NCBI GenBank assembly: GCA_026390535.1
Contig: JAPLFT010000083.1
Span: forward strand, 1-8,894
Direction: 5' to 3'
DNA: 8,894 nucleotides
Source of the DNA: Pseudomonadota bacterium
GTDB lineage: Bacteria > Bdellovibrionota > JAFGOL01
Shown one piece after another: positions 1-6,673 of the stretch (within the stretch, counting starts at the first letter, position 1; each line of letters opens with the position of its first letter). The notes beneath the pieces are model-generated. The model saw only the letters and a list, made by a program, of their open reading frames with translations. It searched no databases and was not told the DNA's origin. The position numbers and the translations under genes were made by a program.

Positions 1-1
1 A

Positions 2-874
2 GCATTAGAAATAAATCCGAATTATATTACGGCAATAGTCGATCTTATTGCAATGTACGAAGAAAGAGATTCAAAGGAACAGCTTATAAAAGACCTTGAA
101 GCTTTAACTCAATTAAGTCCTTTAAAAGTAATAAAAGATAAAATTGTCCTGAACTGTGTTGAAATAGCGTCAAAAAATACAAACCATGAAAAGGCTTTTA
201 AATATTATTCAAAGGCACTTGAGTATTTAGATATAATCGGATCGGAAAATCCTGAATTAAGTAATTTAAAAATACAGAAGGCGGTAATACAAAATGAAAT
301 GGGCAATACCCCTGAAGCCATTAAGACGCTTGAAGATGCTGTAATAGAATTTCCGGAAAATGAGCGGCTTTTATATTACCTTGCAACTATGTACGATAAG
401 AATAATAAAAAAGATGAAGCATTGAAGATTATGGAAAAGATACTTCAGCTTAATCCGGATAATCCCGACGCGTTGAATTACATCGGATACAGTTATGTTG
501 ATAAAAAAATAAATCTCGGCAAGGCGAAAGAGTTAATAAGCAGGGCATTAATGATTCTTCCCGATGATATTTATGTTATGGATAGTATGGGATGGGCATA
601 TTTTAGCACCGGAGATTATAAAAACGCCATTATACAGCTTGAACGGGCTCTCAAACTTGCAAATGATAAACAAATATTTGAACCGGAAATCATTGAGCAT
701 TTAATGTCTGCATACAAACAAGCCGGTATGAATGACAAGATAAAACAAACCTATTCAGATTTACTCAATTCAGGTATATACAAGGATAAAAAGAATGAAT
801 TAAAAACCCTATTTGAGAAATTTAATGAAATACCTGAGAGAAAACCCGCTAGCATTGATATTAACAAAAAATAA
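2..874 (+). CDS. TPR-repeat protein, C-terminal part (5' end outside window)
   Basis: The frame is already open at base 2 (ALEINPNYITAI... precedes the first visible ATG at 53), so the gene starts left of the window and 290 codons are visible. Seen: degenerate tetratricopeptide repeats at about visible residues 83-116, 118-151, 154-187 and 189-222. These have the usual pattern of small and aromatic residues (NPDALNYIGYSYVD, then DSMGWAYFSTGDYKNAI). Known: the 'DALNyiGY ... DSmGWaYf' style is common in proteobacterial TPR proteins that scaffold envelope or periplasmic complexes. Inferred: a protein-protein interaction scaffold; partner and location are unknown because the N-terminus (signal peptide or lipobox) is missing. 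The tail (about 240-290) is charged and lies past the repeats. The next gene overlaps its 3' end by about 50 bases, which suggests cotranscription and possibly translational coupling. Confidence 0.85.
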   Translation, partial: ALEINPNYITAIVDLIAMYEERDSKEQLIKDLEALTQLSPLKVIKDKIVLNCVEIASKNTNHEKAFKYYSKALEYLDIIGSENPELSNLKIQKAVIQNEMGNTPEAIKTLEDAVIEFPENERLLYYLATMYDKNNKKDEALKIMEKILQLNPDNPDALNYIGYSYVDKKINLGKAKELISRALMILPDDIYVMDSMGWAYFSTGDYKNAIIQLERALKLANDKQIFEPEIIEHLMSAYKQAGMNDKIKQTYSDLLNSGIYKDKKNELKTLFEKFNEIPERKPASIDINKK

Positions 875-1325
875 TAGAACATCTTTTTCAAAGATCAGTT
901 TATATGCTTTTTGCTTAATTATGATGTTCAATCTGGCGTGTTCACACAAGTTTGTAAAACTTGAGAACACAATGAATGCCAAAATAATCAATATGACTCT
1001 TTGTGTTAAGCTATATAATAAAGATAAAATGGAAAAATTCACCGTATACGCCCAGGTGGATAGAGAGAATATGCATGCTATTTTGGACGGCATAGGAAAG
1101 TTTGATAAGTATGTATTCCACATGGATATAAATGGAGATAAATTTTATTTTGAGGATTACGTAAATAAAGAAAAGAAAAGTGGAATACTCGAAGAGTTTG
1201 AGGAGGCTCCTTTAACACAGAATGCAGTTTTTAAGGAAATAGATATCAGCAAACCTCAACCGATCATATTCAAGTCAGACAAACAAGACGTTAGGATAGA
1301 GATCGTCGTTAAGGAACAGAAATAA
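825..1325 (+). CDS. Small putative outer-membrane lipoprotein (LolB/DUF4292-like?)
   Basis: Chosen start is ATG 825, with a weak TGAGAAA about 5-10 bases upstream. TTG 813 and TTG 855 are alternatives; 855 would give a more typical signal peptide of about 28 residues. From 825 the protein has 166 residues. Seen: basic residues, then a hydrophobic stretch ISLYAFCLIMMFNLA ending at Cys39, followed by a compact domain of alternating strands with no obvious catalytic motif. The lipobox is imperfect: N-L-A-C has Asn at -3, where Leu is usual. The mature part (TVYAQVDRENMHAILDGIGKFDKYVFHMDINGDKFY) alternates in a way that recalls the half-barrel LolB/LppX lipoproteins, and such genes often follow TPR genes in Deltaproteobacteria; this is resemblance, not proof. 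If LolB-like, it would accept lipoproteins at the outer membrane. It overlaps the upstream TPR gene in another frame and lies 8 bases before the antiporter gene. Confidence 0.65.
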   Translation: MKYLRENPLALILTKNNRTSFSKISLYAFCLIMMFNLACSHKFVKLENTMNAKIINMTLCVKLYNKDKMEKFTVYAQVDRENMHAILDGIGKFDKYVFHMDINGDKFYFEDYVNKEKKSGILEEFEEAPLTQNAVFKEIDISKPQPIIFKSDKQDVRIEIVVKEQK

Positions 1326-1333
1326 TAAACGAT

Positions 1334-2638
1334 ATGTATAATATGCCTCTTTCTGGTTTATCTGTATACACGACAATCCCATTTATTCTGATGCTGTTAA
1401 GCATTGCCATACTTCCTCTTGTTAATGCCAGGTGGTGGCATTGTAATTTTCCATGGGTTTCTCTTTTTCTCGGCCTCCCTGTGACTATTGTTATCGCTGT
1501 ATTTAATTGGCCATGGCTTTACCATACTGCTCTTGAATATATTTCTTTTATCGCTCTTTTGGGTTCTTTATATATTATCAGTGGAGGTATTTTACTCAAA
1601 GACACCTTAAGGGTCTCCTCTTTGACAAATACAATACTCCTGATCATAGGAGCCGTAGTAGCAAATATTATAGGCACCACAGGGGCATCTATGTTACTGA
1701 TAAGACCCATGATCAGATTAAACAAAAAGAGAAAACACAAGGCACACCTGATAGTTTTTTTCATATTTATAGTAGGGAACATTGCAGGGAGTCTGACTCC
1801 TCTTGGCGATCCACCATTGTTCCTGGGGTTCCTTAAAGGTGTTCCGTTTTTTTGGACACTAAAATTATTTCCAGTATGGCTTTTTACAAACGGACTTCTG
1901 CTTTTAATATTCTTTATAACGGATCACCTATTATTGATACATGAACGATTCAGGAATACCGGCAAAGAAAATCCATCAATAAAGATCTTCGGGAAAAGGA
2001 ATATTATATTTCTCTGTGGAGTAATTACGGCAGTCTTAATATATTCCCGACTTCCTGAAAATATGAATTCTCTATTGAAAAACTTCATACAGGTAGGGAT
2101 CATGGGATTTATGGCATGGTTATCATTAAAAATGACCCCTAAACGCTATAGAAATGAGAACGGGTTTACCTGGGCACCGATAAAAGAAGTCGCTATATTA
2201 TTTGCTGCAATATTTGCTACTATGATACCTGCACTAAAAATCCTGGAATCCAGAGGAGCTGAAATGGGCATTCAAAGTCCTCATCAGTTTTTTTGGGCTA
2301 CAGGTTCATTGTCCTCATTCCTGGATAATGCACCTACATATCTGTCTTTTATTTCTCTTGGTAAAAGTGTAACCGCTAATATGTTAACAAATATCCCGGC
2401 TACACCTGTAATAAGCTTTTTTGATGGGACATATATTGCGGAATCCATTCTTTTTGCCATATCTATGGGGGCTGTCTTTATGGGAGCAATGACATACATC
2501 GGTAATGGGCCCAACTTTATGATCAAATCCGTCTCTGAAGAGGCTGGAATAAAAATGCCATCTTTTTTTGGTTATATGTTGTGGTCAATTCTTATACTAA
2601 TACCTATATTTATATTGAACACTGTTATATTCTTTTAG
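1334..2638 (+). CDS. Na+/H+ antiporter-type carrier (CitMHS/ArsB-NhaD superfamily)
   Basis: A 434-residue polytopic inner-membrane protein. Hydrophobic segments lie near residues 13-30, 41-58, 67-87, 97-125, 138-157, 178-200, 222-238, 250-266, 284-301, 370-392 and 411-433. Family landmarks seen: GTTGAS at 114-119, the strongly conserved GSLTPLGDPPLFLGF at 152-166, SSFLDNAPTY at 327-336 and IGNGPNFM at 389-396. The two Asp- and Asn-rich hairpin motifs form the inverted-repeat core expected of the ion transporter superfamily. Known: relatives are annotated as sodium:proton antiporters or citrate-type transporters (CitMHS_2-like). Inferred: export of Na+ in exchange for H+; a carboxylate substrate cannot be excluded. 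The start at ATG 1334 has only a distant AAGGA upstream, and ATG 1343 is possible. It is probably cotranscribed with its neighbours. All landmarks are intact and the length is normal for the family. Confidence 0.88.
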   Translation: MYNMPLSGLSVYTTIPFILMLLSIAILPLVNARWWHCNFPWVSLFLGLPVTIVIAVFNWPWLYHTALEYISFIALLGSLYIISGGILLKDTLRVSSLTNTILLIIGAVVANIIGTTGASMLLIRPMIRLNKKRKHKAHLIVFFIFIVGNIAGSLTPLGDPPLFLGFLKGVPFFWTLKLFPVWLFTNGLLLLIFFITDHLLLIHERFRNTGKENPSIKIFGKRNIIFLCGVITAVLIYSRLPENMNSLLKNFIQVGIMGFMAWLSLKMTPKRYRNENGFTWAPIKEVAILFAAIFATMIPALKILESRGAEMGIQSPHQFFWATGSLSSFLDNAPTYLSFISLGKSVTANMLTNIPATPVISFFDGTYIAESILFAISMGAVFMGAMTYIGNGPNFMIKSVSEEAGIKMPSFFGYMLWSILILIPIFILNTVIFF

Positions 2639-2641
2639 TTC

Positions 2642-2646
2642 GGAGG
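2642..2646 (+). promoter_or_regulatory. Strong Shine-Dalgarno for the 2651 gene
   Basis: GGAGG lies 4 bases before ATG 2651, just after the antiporter stop codon (TAG 2636-2638). It fixes the start of the anchored protein gene and is the clearest ribosome site in this unit, where the two preceding genes have weak ones. Confidence 0.8.
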
Positions 2647-2650
2647 TATT

Positions 2651-3610
2651 ATGGTAAAAAAAATAATCATAACCGTTCTTATACTTTATGTGGTAGTAAC
2701 TTCCGCATATTTTCTTAATAAGGCTTTCCCGTTTATTGATAAAATATTCAGCCCAATTAAACGGACTACACAAACACAGCCTGTTGCTCAAAAGTTAAAT
2801 TCGGAATGCGCAAGTTATTCTCTTGGCCATATAGCAGTAGATAAATTCAGAATCAATTCCAGATTTTTCAAATCAGTAGAGGATCCTCAAATAGATGAAA
2901 ATAATCTTGCTGAAACCATCGCAAAAAATACATGTGACAGAGCTGGGCAAACGGCTCTTATTTATTATGACTCCCGTCCAGTAGCCATCGCCTCGGTTGA
3001 AAGTTATGATTATTCTAAACCGGTAGCCGTAGAAACAAAGGAAAAACCGATAGTATATTCTGTGATGACGATTATCAAAAAACTTTCGGATTTTCCTGAT
3101 AACGGATATGTGGTAGCGGTCTTTGACTATGATGAAAAAGCCATGGATTTTTATAATAGGCTGGATACCTCATCTGAAAAGGCAGACGACGATCTTATTT
3201 CGGGTAGTGTAGATACCATATACTATCAGGTCATAGGACAGGATCCTTCAAAGACAGAGGTTGAATATTCCTCTTTAAAGACAGATCTGAATACCGAAGG
3301 TAATAAGGAGATAGCGGTATCCGCCGTATGGACTGATAAAAGATTACCTACCGGTGTACATTATGTTGCCGCCTTCAACCTGCATAAGACAAAGGAAAGC
3401 ACCAAGGTGAATAGATATCCGTTATTCCCTATAACTAAAACAAAAAAAGCAAATCTATATCTGTTCCAAGTCGTAGATATAGATAATGATGGCTATAAAG
3501 AGACAATACTCAGAAAGGAAAAGAACGGTATTGATACTTTTTTGATATATAAATACGACCCGAATAAAGATGCCTATGCTGAATTGGTATCAAATAAAGA
3601 GACCGATTAA
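2651..3610 (+). CDS. Membrane-anchored extracytoplasmic protein with two Asp/Asn-Gly loops, function unknown
   Basis: 319 residues; I do not recognise a named family. Seen: KK followed by a single hydrophobic segment (about 5-22, IIITVLILYVVVTSAYFL), which suggests an N-terminal anchor or uncleaved signal. A polar Thr/Gln/Pro linker follows (about 37-50), then a mixed alpha/beta body. Cys53 and Cys95 could form a disulfide if exported. Two short loops have the D-x-[DN]-x-[DE]-G-x-x-E form: DLNTEGNKE at 212-220 and DIDNDGYKE at 276-284. Each is followed by a hydrophobic strand, as in calcium-binding FG-GAP/VCBS-type hairpins. The C-terminus ends in a polar tail. The gene starts 12 bases after the antiporter stop with a strong ribosome site, so it is very likely in the same transcript. 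A role as accessory or sensor to the carrier is only a guess from position. Confidence 0.8.
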   Translation: MVKKIIITVLILYVVVTSAYFLNKAFPFIDKIFSPIKRTTQTQPVAQKLNSECASYSLGHIAVDKFRINSRFFKSVEDPQIDENNLAETIAKNTCDRAGQTALIYYDSRPVAIASVESYDYSKPVAVETKEKPIVYSVMTIIKKLSDFPDNGYVVAVFDYDEKAMDFYNRLDTSSEKADDDLISGSVDTIYYQVIGQDPSKTEVEYSSLKTDLNTEGNKEIAVSAVWTDKRLPTGVHYVAAFNLHKTKESTKVNRYPLFPITKTKKANLYLFQVVDIDNDGYKETILRKEKNGIDTFLIYKYDPNKDAYAELVSNKETD

Positions 3611-3637
3611 GAGCCAACAAAGGTAGGTATTTTAGTG

Positions 3638-4779
3638 TTATCTAGACCAATCAGGTGAATAACACCTTAACCCTTTAGTTAATTGTTTTTCTCCGGTACC
3701 GTCGCTATGGATCATATATATATCTGAGCCTTTGTGCCTTGTTGAACTATATACAAGATGCCTCCCGTCCGGAGACCATGAAGGGTCCTCGTTATTCCCG
3801 CTGTCTATGGTCAATCTTTCTATCTTCGTTCCTGTTGGGGTCATAAGGAATATATCAAAATACGCTCTTGTGCCAAAAGGATTATCCAATCCGGCAAATG
3901 CGATCATATCACCCATCGGCGACCAGGAAGGTGATGAGTTATAATATCTTGAAAATGTAAGTCTGGTTTGTTGTCCCGTTGCAATCTCAAATTTATACAG
4001 TTCGGGATTACCGGTCTTGGAAGAGGAGAACGCTATATATTTACCGTCCGGAGAAAACGAGGGTTCAACATCCATTCCATGATTGTTTATAATAAGGGTA
4101 GGTTGTTTATCCTCTATGCTGATAATATAGATATTGGGATTCTCCTCTTTGCTCATCGTAAATACTATTGATTTCCCGTCCGGAGACCATGCGGCTCCGC
4201 TATTCTGTCCTATGGTGCCAGAAAGCAGTGTTTCTGAGTAATGCGTCTGCCATCATAATCCATAGAAAAAAGATTCTTGGTTTTATCTCCATCCGTTCCA
4301 CAGATCATCGTTATTTTTGTCTTGAAGATACTCGGTTCACCGGTAAGTTTTGTATATACGATATCAGATATATTCTTGGCGGTATCTATGTTTGAATCAG
4401 AAAACTATACACTTTGTTTTATAATGTCTTCATCTGTAGAAAGAGATGTCAGTTTAATTTTCAGATCATATCTATAGAAGTCCATGGACATCAGATATTC
4501 TGCTCCACTGACTTTCCAGGCCGCCAGGTTGTCCTTTTCCTTTCCAGTCGGCATCGTCTCTTTGGGTAATACTATAAACGCGTTGGATAAAATCATATCC
4601 GAAGACAAAATCGACATCACGTCCTGAATTTGCGGACAGATATTATCTTCTTTCACACATTTACCATTAATGGCTATAACTGGTTTTTTGAATTCCGGAG
4701 AACCTATTTTTACATAAACTCTTTCAGCGGATAAATTACCGACAGCAAGGGTAAAAAGTAATAATAGATTAAACAGCAT
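3638..4779 (-). pseudogene. tolB: tolB, interrupted by an in-frame TAG and a one-base frameshift
   Basis: Reading down from ATG 4779, the product starts with a hydrophobic signal segment (MLFNLLLLFTLAVGNLSA) and a TolB N-terminal domain (RVYVKIGSPEFKKPVIAI ... WKVSGAEYLM). The frame meets TAG at 4405-4407 but continues in the same frame as FSDSNIDTAKNISDIV, then YTKLTGEPSIFKTKI, then MDYDGRRITQK, all typical TolB. Near 4228-4240 the frame must shift by one base (one A seems missing in CAGAAACACTG) to continue as LLSGTIGQNSGAAWSPDGKS. After that, PD40 propeller repeats (PSFSPDGKYIAF, PSWSPMGDMIAF, PSWSPDGRHLVY) run to the TAA at 3638. The repaired protein would be about 380 residues, somewhat shorter than typical TolB (about 430). 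TolB is the periplasmic propeller of the Tol-Pal envelope system. The start is 5 bases after the bamB stop, making it the third gene of the operon. Either it is real gene decay or a sequencing/assembly error. Confidence 0.85.
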
Positions 4780-4784
4780 AATAA

Positions 4785-5891
4785 CTAAATTTTATAGAAT
4801 GCATAAAGGACGCCATAGTTTGAGAAGAAATAAATATAGTTTCCTTCAACTACAGGATCTGCAAAACTCCCCGTCCCTGTATAAAATTCCTTAACAAACC
4901 TTCCATTGTCCTTTTTAAACAGGACTATGCCCCTTTCTGAAGAACCGACAACGATATAATCTCCGAATATTGCCGGTGCTGTGGGTATTCCTCCATCCTT
5001 TAGCCTGGTAGACCATTTAACCTTACCGCTTGTAAGATCAATATTATAGACATAACCTTCATCCGACGAGTAATAAACAACATCACTAATAACCGATACG
5101 GATTTTGCGCTGCCGTCCTGTATACTCCAGATAATATTTCCTGTTTTTCGTTCCATACAGAATAGATTTCCGTCGTATGAAGGAACGACTATATATTTTT
5201 CATCTACATACGGAGTTGCATTTACATCCTTGAATTTACCCTTGGTATTAAGATTCTTCTCCAATACTATAGTTCCATCAAACATATTGGCTCCAATAAA
5301 TGAGCCGTCGGAAAAACCCACATAAACAACATTGTCATATACAACCGGAGAACTGCCTCCTTTTATAACCGGACGTCTGGCAGGAAAATCCTTTTTAACG
5401 GTCCAAAGGATTTTACCAGTTGCCGCGTCGAATGCATAAAGGATATCGTTACTTGCAAGGACAAAGAGCCTTCCGTCATAAATAAAAGGACTGGATTCTA
5501 CGGTAAAGCCCACATAATACGACCATAGATAATCGCCGGTTCTATATGAAAAGGCCTTCACATAGCCTTCATTGGTTCCAAAATACAGTACACTCTGACT
5601 AAAAAGAGGTGTGGCTTCTATACCACCACTATCCTTTATAACTCTCTTTATTGAGCCGTTATATTTGTTGATTACGTACAGGTTGCCGTCACTCCCACCC
5701 TGGAAGAGATCACTGTTTATTACAAGAGGAGCAGCAGATTCATGTCTTTTTGAACCAAATTGCTGTTTTTGGAAAATATTAGTATTCCATATATTGACCA
5801 ATTCAAGTTTTTCTTTTTTTGTTTGACCAAGATGTGAACATCCGGCAATCATAAAACCGATTAAAAATAAGATTAAAAAATTACGACTCAT
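4785..5891 (-). CDS. bamB: BamB-like outer-membrane assembly lipoprotein, PQQ-type beta-propeller
   Basis: From ATG 5891 the protein has 368 residues. Seen: a short basic start, hydrophobic NFLILFLIGFMIAG and a clean lipobox I-A-G-C with Cys18. A beta-propeller follows, with repeated quinoprotein-type blades that end in GxxxW elements (GDYLWSYYVG, GKILWTVKKD, GNIIWSIQDG, GKVKWSTRL) and repeated 'sxPvvydnvvYvGs.dG' strands. E. coli BamB is 392 residues, so the size fits. Known: BamB is a lipoprotein of the Bam complex that folds and inserts outer-membrane beta-barrels. The frame is open upstream to 5951, but that would read into the end of the yfgM-like gene and bury the signal peptide, and GGATGG lies 4 bases before ATG 5891. 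The start is 16 bases after the upstream stop. A different PQQ-propeller lipoprotein is possible, but the yfgM-like neighbour supports BamB. Confidence 0.85.
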   Translation of the reverse strand: MSRNFLILFLIGFMIAGCSHLGQTKKEKLELVNIWNTNIFQKQQFGSKRHESAAPLVINSDLFQGGSDGNLYVINKYNGSIKRVIKDSGGIEATPLFSQSVLYFGTNEGYVKAFSYRTGDYLWSYYVGFTVESSPFIYDGRLFVLASNDILYAFDAATGKILWTVKKDFPARRPVIKGGSSPVVYDNVVYVGFSDGSFIGANMFDGTIVLEKNLNTKGKFKDVNATPYVDEKYIVVPSYDGNLFCMERKTGNIIWSIQDGSAKSVSVISDVVYYSSDEGYVYNIDLTSGKVKWSTRLKDGGIPTAPAIFGDYIVVGSSERGIVLFKKDNGRFVKEFYTGTGSFADPVVEGNYIYFFSNYGVLYAFYKI

Positions 5892-5895
5892 TTTA

Positions 5896-5901
5896 CCATC
5901 C
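5896..5901 (-). promoter_or_regulatory. Ribosome binding site deciding the bamB start
   Basis: On the minus strand GGATGG is followed by TAAA and then ATG 5891. This supports the internal ATG, which places a short basic N-terminus and lipobox at the start of the protein, over the longer open frame. Confidence 0.6.
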
Positions 5902-5907
5902 AAAAAA

Positions 5908-6570
5908 TTATAGATCCGTCTTGGCTGCAGAAGCAAGCCTTGCCATATCACTATCGGGATAGGCTATTATTACTGACTCATATGCAGCAAGTGCATTGTT
6001 CTTATCACCAAGTTTTTGATAACATCTTGCAATCCCCATCATCGCGACATCTTTATATACAGAAGAATTAAGTTCTTTCATTTTTATAAAGCTATTCAAG
6101 GCTTCTTTTATATCACCTTTATTTTCCTCCGAATATGCAAACCCTAAAAGAGCAAGTTCCTTTATAAGACCTTTTGCTTTTTTTGTTACCACCTCGTAAT
6201 TATTTATAGCCTTATCCCAATTTTTGTTATTGTAATAAATTTCAGCAAGCATATATTGAGCCTCAAGCCTGGCCGTGGTATTACCAAGTTTGGAAAGGTT
6301 TTCTTCAATAAGTCGTATTGCCGCTTCTGACTTGTCTTTATCCAAAGTTTGGAGTTGCTGACTGATAGAATAAAGAGTTTTCCGTCCATTCTCTTCTTTT
6401 TTGTTTGTAAAATAGTTAACCAGAACAACCACAGCAGTTACTACAATTATGATGCTGGCAAGAATAAGGTACAATTTAACATTATTTTTAAGATAATCTA
6501 CGAACTCCAACATGGCTTTTAACAGCTTGTCCGGAGCTTTTAACTTTTTACCGGCAACTTTTGTTTTCAT
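5908..6570 (-). CDS. YfgM-like membrane-anchored TPR protein
   Basis: 220 residues. Seen: a basic, cytoplasmic N-terminus with the element LKAPDKLLKAMLEFVDYLKNN (about 10-30), one transmembrane helix (about 32-53, VKLYLILASIIIVVTAVVVLVN), then a polar, Lys-rich linker. Three tetratricopeptide repeats follow at about 101-134, 138-171 and 174-207 (EAQYMLAEIYYNNKNWDKAINNY; MGIARCYQKLGDKNNALAAY). Known: YfgM is a single-pass inner-membrane TPR protein with a periplasmic TPR domain, encoded next to bamB in many Proteobacteria; it works with the SecYEG/PpiD insertion and chaperone network. Position directly before bamB and the TM-plus-TPR architecture support this call, though sequence identity to E. 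coli YfgM cannot be judged here. The start has AGGTGGG 9 bases upstream, and the gene is first behind the promoter at 6601-6629. It looks intact. Confidence 0.78.
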   Translation of the reverse strand: MKTKVAGKKLKAPDKLLKAMLEFVDYLKNNVKLYLILASIIIVVTAVVVLVNYFTNKKEENGRKTLYSISQQLQTLDKDKSEAAIRLIEENLSKLGNTTARLEAQYMLAEIYYNNKNWDKAINNYEVVTKKAKGLIKELALLGFAYSEENKGDIKEALNSFIKMKELNSSVYKDVAMMGIARCYQKLGDKNNALAAYESVIIAYPDSDMARLASAAKTDL

Positions 6571-6579
6571 ATCAATTAT

Positions 6580-6586
6580 CCCACCT
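6580..6586 (-). promoter_or_regulatory. Ribosome binding site of the yfgM-like gene
   Basis: On the minus strand AGGTGGG stands 9 bases before ATG 6570, a near-ideal Shine-Dalgarno. It confirms the start of the first gene of the minus-strand operon. Confidence 0.65.
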
Positions 6587-6600
6587 GTTTTTTGATTGAA

Positions 6601-6629
6601 ATACTATGCCAGCACTCAACCTTTGTCAA
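6601..6629 (-). promoter_or_regulatory. Sigma70-type promoter of the yfgM-bamB-tolB operon
   Basis: On the minus strand a perfect TTGACA (6624-6629) is followed, after exactly 17 bases, by TAGTAT (6601-6606), four of six matches to TATAAT. Predicted transcription start is near 6594, giving a leader of about 24 bases that contains the AGGTGGG ribosome site. It is the best promoter in the window. Confidence 0.7.
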
Positions 6630-6632
6630 AAC

Positions 6633-6660
6633 TTGATTGCCGACTACCGCTTATTATGTT
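6633..6660 (+). promoter_or_regulatory. Weak candidate promoter for the barrel gene
   Basis: TTGATT (6633-6638) and TATGTT (6655-6660) are separated by 16 bases, each four of six to consensus. Transcription would begin near 6667, leaving only about 6-7 bases before ATG 6674. The gene has no visible Shine-Dalgarno, so a nearly leaderless message would fit, but the match is weak. Confidence 0.25.
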
Positions 6661-6673
6661 AGCTTTTTAGTAG

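Noticed and set aside
3635..3666. Hairpin GTGTTAT/ATAACAC as a terminator between the anchored protein gene and tolB
   Set aside because: The loop is 17 bases, no T-run follows on either strand, and it lies mostly inside tolB.
3732..4171. Plus-strand open frames at 3732-3944 and 3968-4171
   Set aside because: They are antisense to clear TolB propeller repeats, with no ribosome site and no recognisable protein.
3764..4191. 17-base direct repeat CCCGTCCGGAGACCATG at 3764-3780 and 4175-4191
   Set aside because: Both copies encode the WSPDG motif of TolB propeller blades, so the repeat is explained by the protein.
4222..4240. Programmed -1 frameshift in tolB
   Set aside because: The sequence CAGAAACACTG has no X-XXY-YYZ slippery heptamer, and an upstream TAG already stops the frame.
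4405..4407. TAG in tolB as a recoded (pyrrolysine or suppressed) amber codon
   Set aside because: TAG ends at least three other genes here (antiporter, bamB, barrel protein), and a frameshift follows shortly after, so decay or error is simpler.
5892..5951. Longer start for bamB at 5951
   Set aside because: It overlaps the yfgM-like coding end and places the signal peptide and lipobox 20 residues inside; ATG 5891 has a ribosome site.
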